64,000 nt of DNA, taken from assembly GCA_025677825.1 (NCBI GenBank), contig JAIXMO010000034.1:124001-188000 (forward strand). The letters are read 5' to 3'. Positions 59,393-64,000 of the stretch are shown one piece after another (the stretch's first letter is position 1; each line of letters begins with the position of its first letter). Made by a program: the position numbers and the translations under genes. The DNA comes from Helicostylum pulchrum. Taxonomy: Eukaryota; Mucoromycota; Mucoromycetes; Mucorales; Mucoraceae. Below the pieces are notes generated by a model. That model saw only the letters and a program-made list of their open reading frames with translations. It made no database searches and was not told where the DNA came from.

Positions 59393-62083
59393 TTATTTTT
59401 GAATAATGTTTCCTAATCCATGTTCCTTCATATACTCTGAACCATACTCTTCATAATCACTTCTAGTAATAAAATACTGAGCTTTCGATTGATCTTGTGC
59501 AAACATAGCCGCACCTCTCCACGCATCCAATACCGGATCATTTGCTCTCTTGACTTTAATCTTAGTATGGACTGGATAAATTGATTGTAGCGATCCATGA
59601 ATTCTTTGTGCGAGACCAGGAAGTTGACTAAACCCACCTGTAAGAAAGATATTCTGCATTAACTTTTCTCTTTGATTGATATCAAATGTCTTTACGACAT
59701 CATTCACAGTTTCAACTAAACCAGCTTGATCAAGTCCAATAATACTAGGTTGAAATAAAACTTCAGGTACTCTAGCACGTTCAACGTTTACATGAAGTTG
59801 ATAACTTTGTTCCATATCAGTTGGATCATAAGGAGGATACATGCCTCTGGCTAAAATATGCATTAATGTGTTGGTGGGCGATGACATGGATTCATAAGAA
59901 TGTTCCGGTAAAAAGTCAGGGTCATATTGCAATAATAGCGATTCGTATTGATTTAATTCAGATAAATCCTCTTCTTCCTCATCTGATTCATCATCACGGC
60001 TCTTATATATATATATAATGGTAAGTTAAATATTACTTAATAATAATAATAAAACTTCACTTACAATCTCGCGGTAAATAGCCCAATCATCATCATCTTG
60101 ACCAAAAGTATCTTCATCATTACCCTTTCTTCTACGTTTTGTAACAGGTGCATCACTAGCTAAATTAGCAATAGACTTCATACGAAGTTGCGAAGCGCGA
60201 GATCTACGATCTGCCAATTCAGAGGCAAGTCTCTTTCTCTGCCTTAACCTATCAATGACCTGCTGTCTCTTGTGTTTGATACCCGCTACCCAGCTAACTG
60301 GATCATCTCTTCTCTTTTGTTCTTCAATACGAGCCATCTCAATATCTCTTAATCTAGCTTCTTCTTTTGCTTTTTTAGCTCTTTGACGAGCATCATAACT
60401 AGCCTTTAATAATTTTTGTTTACGCTTTTCCTTCTTTTCAACTTCATCTAATTGATCGTCAGGAACATGTATCAAGTTGGAAACAGGCGCTTCCTTTTCC
60501 TCTACTTCTTCAATACCAAGTTCTTTATTACGAGCTCGTTGAATAGCTACATCCAATTGTTTAATTGTATCATCTAAATCTGCTTCATCCTTAAATCCTG
60601 CTTCCTTCAATTGAGCCTACCACATAAATTACTGATTAATAAAATAAAAAAACTCAATAACAACAACAAAAAGATATACTTTACAATCCATTCTACTTTC
60701 TTTATACTGCGCTTCAAATTCTTTAAATTTGTAAATGCTTCCATTTGTTCCTCGCGCACAATCAGCTTTTCTAATCTAGACTTGACAGCAGCGTCACGAA
60801 GACGTTTTGAGTTCTCTTCACGTTTAGCAGCTTGTCTAGCCAACTCCTCTGCAGTCTTTTCCTCAATAACTGGAGCAGTAAAAGGAAACTGAATAATACG
60901 ATCAATATCTTGGAACGTATCCCTGTTCTCAATAGCCTTTAAATTAGCTTCATAGTCTTTAGCAACAAACGCATGATGATTAACTAAATCTTGTGCTTGT
61001 CCACTAGACATTTTTGTAGGAAAGGTTGGATACTTGAGTTGCATTAATTTTAACATGTAGTCGGATGATTGAGTTCCACCATACGCAAGACTTTTTTTAA
61101 AACAAGGCGTTAGTTTTTTTGGGATTCTGTATTCTACTAAAATAAAAATTTACAAATTATTACCGTCTTTTTTTATACTTTACCGTTTGGTTTTAGATAA
61201 AACACCTTTTCCGCCTAATGTAGGAATAACGTGTGTTGATGTATTTCCAGAAGAAATGATAATGCCTCCATCGTCCATCGTTCCTCCGTTAGCATGATAA
61301 CTAAAAAGTGAATCGATGCCGTATGCAATAGAAGGTGCTCTATATCCTTCAAATAAAAGTTCGGTCATATCTACAAAGAAGAGGGTCAACAAAATATATA
61401 ACGTCAAAAAAAAAAAAAAGGTTTATATATTTTACGTCTACGACTATATTGAGGTACACATGGTGCTTCTGTTAATACAATGGGATGATGAATACTTGAT
61501 GTATTAATACCGAGAACAACAAAAATATAATCTAGAATGTTTTCCTAAATATCAAAAAAAAAAAAAAAGATTAGAGAAAGGGTTTAATGGTTTGTTTTTT
61601 CTTTAAAAAAAAGTTACCATTTTCTCAAAATCGGAAACAACATTGCCATCAAAAGGTGAACGCGCATTTGCTTTAGCTGCAGGATCAGCCAAAGCATCCA
61701 TACCAACAGCCAATACATTCTCATTCAATCTACGGTCTTTATACTTCGATACAACGTTGTCAAATATCACTATTTTTTTTTTAAAAAAAAAAAGAGTTTA
61801 ATACGCGTTTCCCACTTGTATAAAAAAATAGGACTTACTTGAAGGGCCTTTTTCACTAGACCATCCAGCTCTACATTGACTAGAACCTATAAAAAAATAA
61901 CAAGGATTAATGATTTTATACAAGAAGGGATTCTTTTTTTTTTATAAGTGTAATACCATTATCAATAACAATAGGAGTATCTGTTGATTGATATTTCTTA
62001 TAATCATTTCTTATATTGTAATAAGGTGCAACATATTCTTTTTCTTCGAGCGAATAGTAACGTGGAATACTAGCTTCAACCAT
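59393..62083 (-). CDS. ARP5: Actin-related protein 5 (INO80 complex)
   Basis: Nuclear actin-related subunit of the INO80 remodeller. Eight exons: 62083-61957, 61886-61839, 61769-61618, 61544-61436, 61370-61184, 61090-60685, 60616-60065 and 60001-59393, 729 aa. Actin-fold parts: the phosphate loop PIVIDNGSSQCRAGWSS, IVLTEAPCVPQYSRRHMTEL, FEGYRAPSIAYGIDSL and the C-terminal IFLTGGFSQLPGLAQRI. As in Arp5 generally, a long charged insertion splits the fold (RQRAKKAKEEARLRDIE, QKRRDDPVSWVAGIKHKRQQ, then DDESDEEEEDLSELNQYES). The converging ATG13 gene ends 185 bp away. The acceptor giving SRDDESDE is the only one that keeps frame. Confidence 0.95.
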
Positions 62084-64000
62084 ACTGAGGATGCTTTAAA
62101 GAGTAAAAAAAAAAGAGAGAGAATTCCACTTTTTGGCTTTTCTACAACCATTATTTTTATTGGAACTCAGGTTACAAGAACTTTACAGTCACAAGGCCAA
62201 ATGCTTTTCTAGAAAGCTTTAATATATAAAAATACGTCGTACGTATTTAAATAAGTAACGATAATACCTTTAATATAATTATCGGTAATGAATAAATGAG
62301 AGTTGAAGTGTCTTTTATTTCGCAAAGATTACGAAAAAAAAATCACCCCAATTTTAAAATTCTGACCATTCATGCTGAACACAGGTAAAGGCGAATCACA
62401 CATAAACAAAAACTATTGTTGTCAGTGTCATTGAAATTTGGGATAGAGCTACAGCATTTATGAACGAGGTAAGAGTATAAAATTGAATTCGTGCTAATTA
62501 ATAGTTGAAATAGAACCAGAACGGAGCAAAACAGATATCTGAAAAGGGGCTATAACTCTACCTCCATCGCTTAAAGAGACATCGAAACGTCCTAGATCAA
62601 CGTGCTTCGACATCAGTAACACGAACAAGCGTCAACTAATGAACATTTAACGTCCCAAACACGCGTTTTCTTTTTTGGTGGTTTGAGTCACCCCGCTTGC
62701 ATTTCGGTGATAAAGAAACATGTTGTTAAATCCAGGGACGCGTTGTCTTCTCTAGTTGGTTTGAGCACTGCGATGCTTCCGCAAGAGAAGATTGGCAACT
62801 ACACTGTGGTTCTGGAGGTATGAAAAAAAAACATATTAATTCTCTTTTTCTCCGTCTCCAGTGACTTTTTTTTTTATTCAGAATTAAAGAAGCAGCTTTG
62901 AGAGTAGGAAGAACACTTTATTGAATTATGCATGCAGGCGTATTTTTTTTTTAAGTTTAATCAATTACTTTTTTAAACGGTATACAAAACTTGTTTGGGT
63001 TTCTTAGAAGCCAAACGCCATTATTCGAAAGAAATAACATTTTAAAGTACACAAACCATGATAATCTTGTAAATTACCTAAAAAGATCTTTCTCGGGTGC
63101 TTATTACACTATAACAGAGCCTAACTAGAACGAGCCAAGAATGAACTCTATAGTTATGCATGTGTTTATTTTAAATTGCATCATTTGTATATTCCTTACT
63201 ATTTAGAATATCTAAAGCATGAGTTAGTATAAGGTGATATAATAAGTATTTAGACTTCAAGAAGCCGGGGGGGACGTATACGCTTCTTTTCTTTTTTTAT
63301 AGAGTGTTAAATCTAGTATGTACCGCAGCTTAAATGTGGATATGCATTGACATATTTTACATATGCGAATTATGATAATTGTAACTTTTTTGATAGCTTG
63401 CATGATATTACACCCAATGTGAACAAATATTAAAGTTGTTTCACCCGAAATAGGTTTAAGCTTAGTACCTTGAAATCGGAAACGTATATATCCCTTTCAT
63501 ATAAACAACCATTATCGACCTTGAACAACATGTGTATGGTATAAAGGATGTTGTGTACCGATGATTAAAATACAACCATTCCTCCTCCTTTTTCCCTAAT
63601 ATTCATTATCATTGACCGGCGATCAGTTTACATTTAGCCATTTCGTGACATGTTCTTTATCGGAATCGGACCACCATTGCTTTATGTGTTACAGCCAAAA
63701 AAAAGGATACCCCAGGCTGCAGTGCAAAGACGAATAGTATGCTATTCGAATTGATGCATTAACATTCTTTATTACGGAACCCCCCAAACTGCAAAAAAAC
63801 ATGCATTTATAAACAATTAGGTCAATTCGGATTTGAATTCAGATGGATGTTTCGTATGTTTGTAAAAAAAAACCCTTTTATATTCATTTTATATCTATTT
63901 ATATCCAAATGTTTAAATGATTCTTTAACTGCTTTTTTTTTTCTTTTACAGCGTATAAAATATGTACGTGCGTGTGTATATTTACAATCTTGTTTTGTTC
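62084..64000. other. Terminal intergenic region
   Basis: 1.9 kb upstream of ARP5 to the window edge. It holds the second copy of the old dispersed repeat (62638-62890). A plus ORF at 61988-62212 overlaps ARP5 exon 1 antisense. The remainder is AT-rich with no recognisable gene, tRNA or repeat. Confidence 0.4.
62638..62890 (+). repeat. Old dispersed repeat, copy 2
   Basis: Same-orientation match to 29889-30205 with shared blocks GAACATTTAACGTCCCAAAC, TTTCGGTGATAAAGAAAC and ACATATTAATTC. It lacks about 60 bp in the middle relative to copy 1. No ORF. Confidence 0.7.

Overview
The window is nuclear DNA of an early-diverging filamentous fungus, most likely a Mucoromycota/Mucorales species. The DNA is very AT-rich with long A and T runs. 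It is densely packed with eukaryotic genes on both strands, cut by many short GT-AG introns (about 40-90 nt, donors mostly GTAAGT/GTAAAG). The protein set is fungal (BNA4, DCR2, ALG3, NBP35, ATG13, MIM2-like). There is also an HSPA12/Hsp70-like family and a CHD7-type remodeller, both of which point away from Dikarya. The species assignment is inference. I rebuilt exon models by hand; almost all close to an exact multiple of three with family-typical lengths, for example V-ATPase A 618 aa, eL15 204 aa and V-ATPase e 73 aa. Layout: 1-13 kb holds a CHD remodeller (partial), VMA1, PTPA, a secreted orphan, STT3 and an S9 peptidase. At 14-15.4 kb lies a secreted PLC-like phosphodiesterase. The 15.4-23 kb stretch is an island containing a 1,473-bp perfect inverted repeat. 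Its right arm is the 3' part of a broken HSPA12-like gene and its left arm is an inverted partial copy. The 23-36.98 kb block holds DCR2, BNA4 (kynurenine 3-monooxygenase), ALG3, a UBE2E-type E2, a C78 peptidase, NBP35, a syntaxin-8-type SNARE, a MIM2-like protein and a methyltransferase. At 37-38.35 kb is one copy of a DNA transposon relative. The 38.5-47.1 kb block holds a Ser/Thr-rich membrane protein, the divergent ribosomal pair eL15/uL22 and a TTC39/IML2 protein. At 47.1-48.9 kb is repeat debris (a MITE, a decayed ORF, a GC-rich island). AVT-type amino-acid transporter and V-ATPase subunit e genes follow; the latter is a three-exon small gene that simple ORF calling misses. The 52-56.2 kb stretch is mainly a second transposon copy with a 38-bp tandem repeat at its broken end. 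ATG13 and ARP5 follow, and the last 1.9 kb is non-coding apart from an old dispersed repeat. The genes are a eukaryotic mix rather than one pathway, but themes recur: V-ATPase (subunits A and e) with a vacuolar-type transporter, ER N-glycosylation (STT3, ALG3), chromatin remodelling (CHD, ARP5), and autophagy or membrane fusion (ATG13, SYN8). Two conserved genes (STT3, ALG3) each lack exactly one base in a homopolymer-like tract. The HSPA12-like gene also has a homopolymer frameshift, so base-level errors in the assembly are a live explanation. No tRNA, rRNA or CRISPR was recognised.
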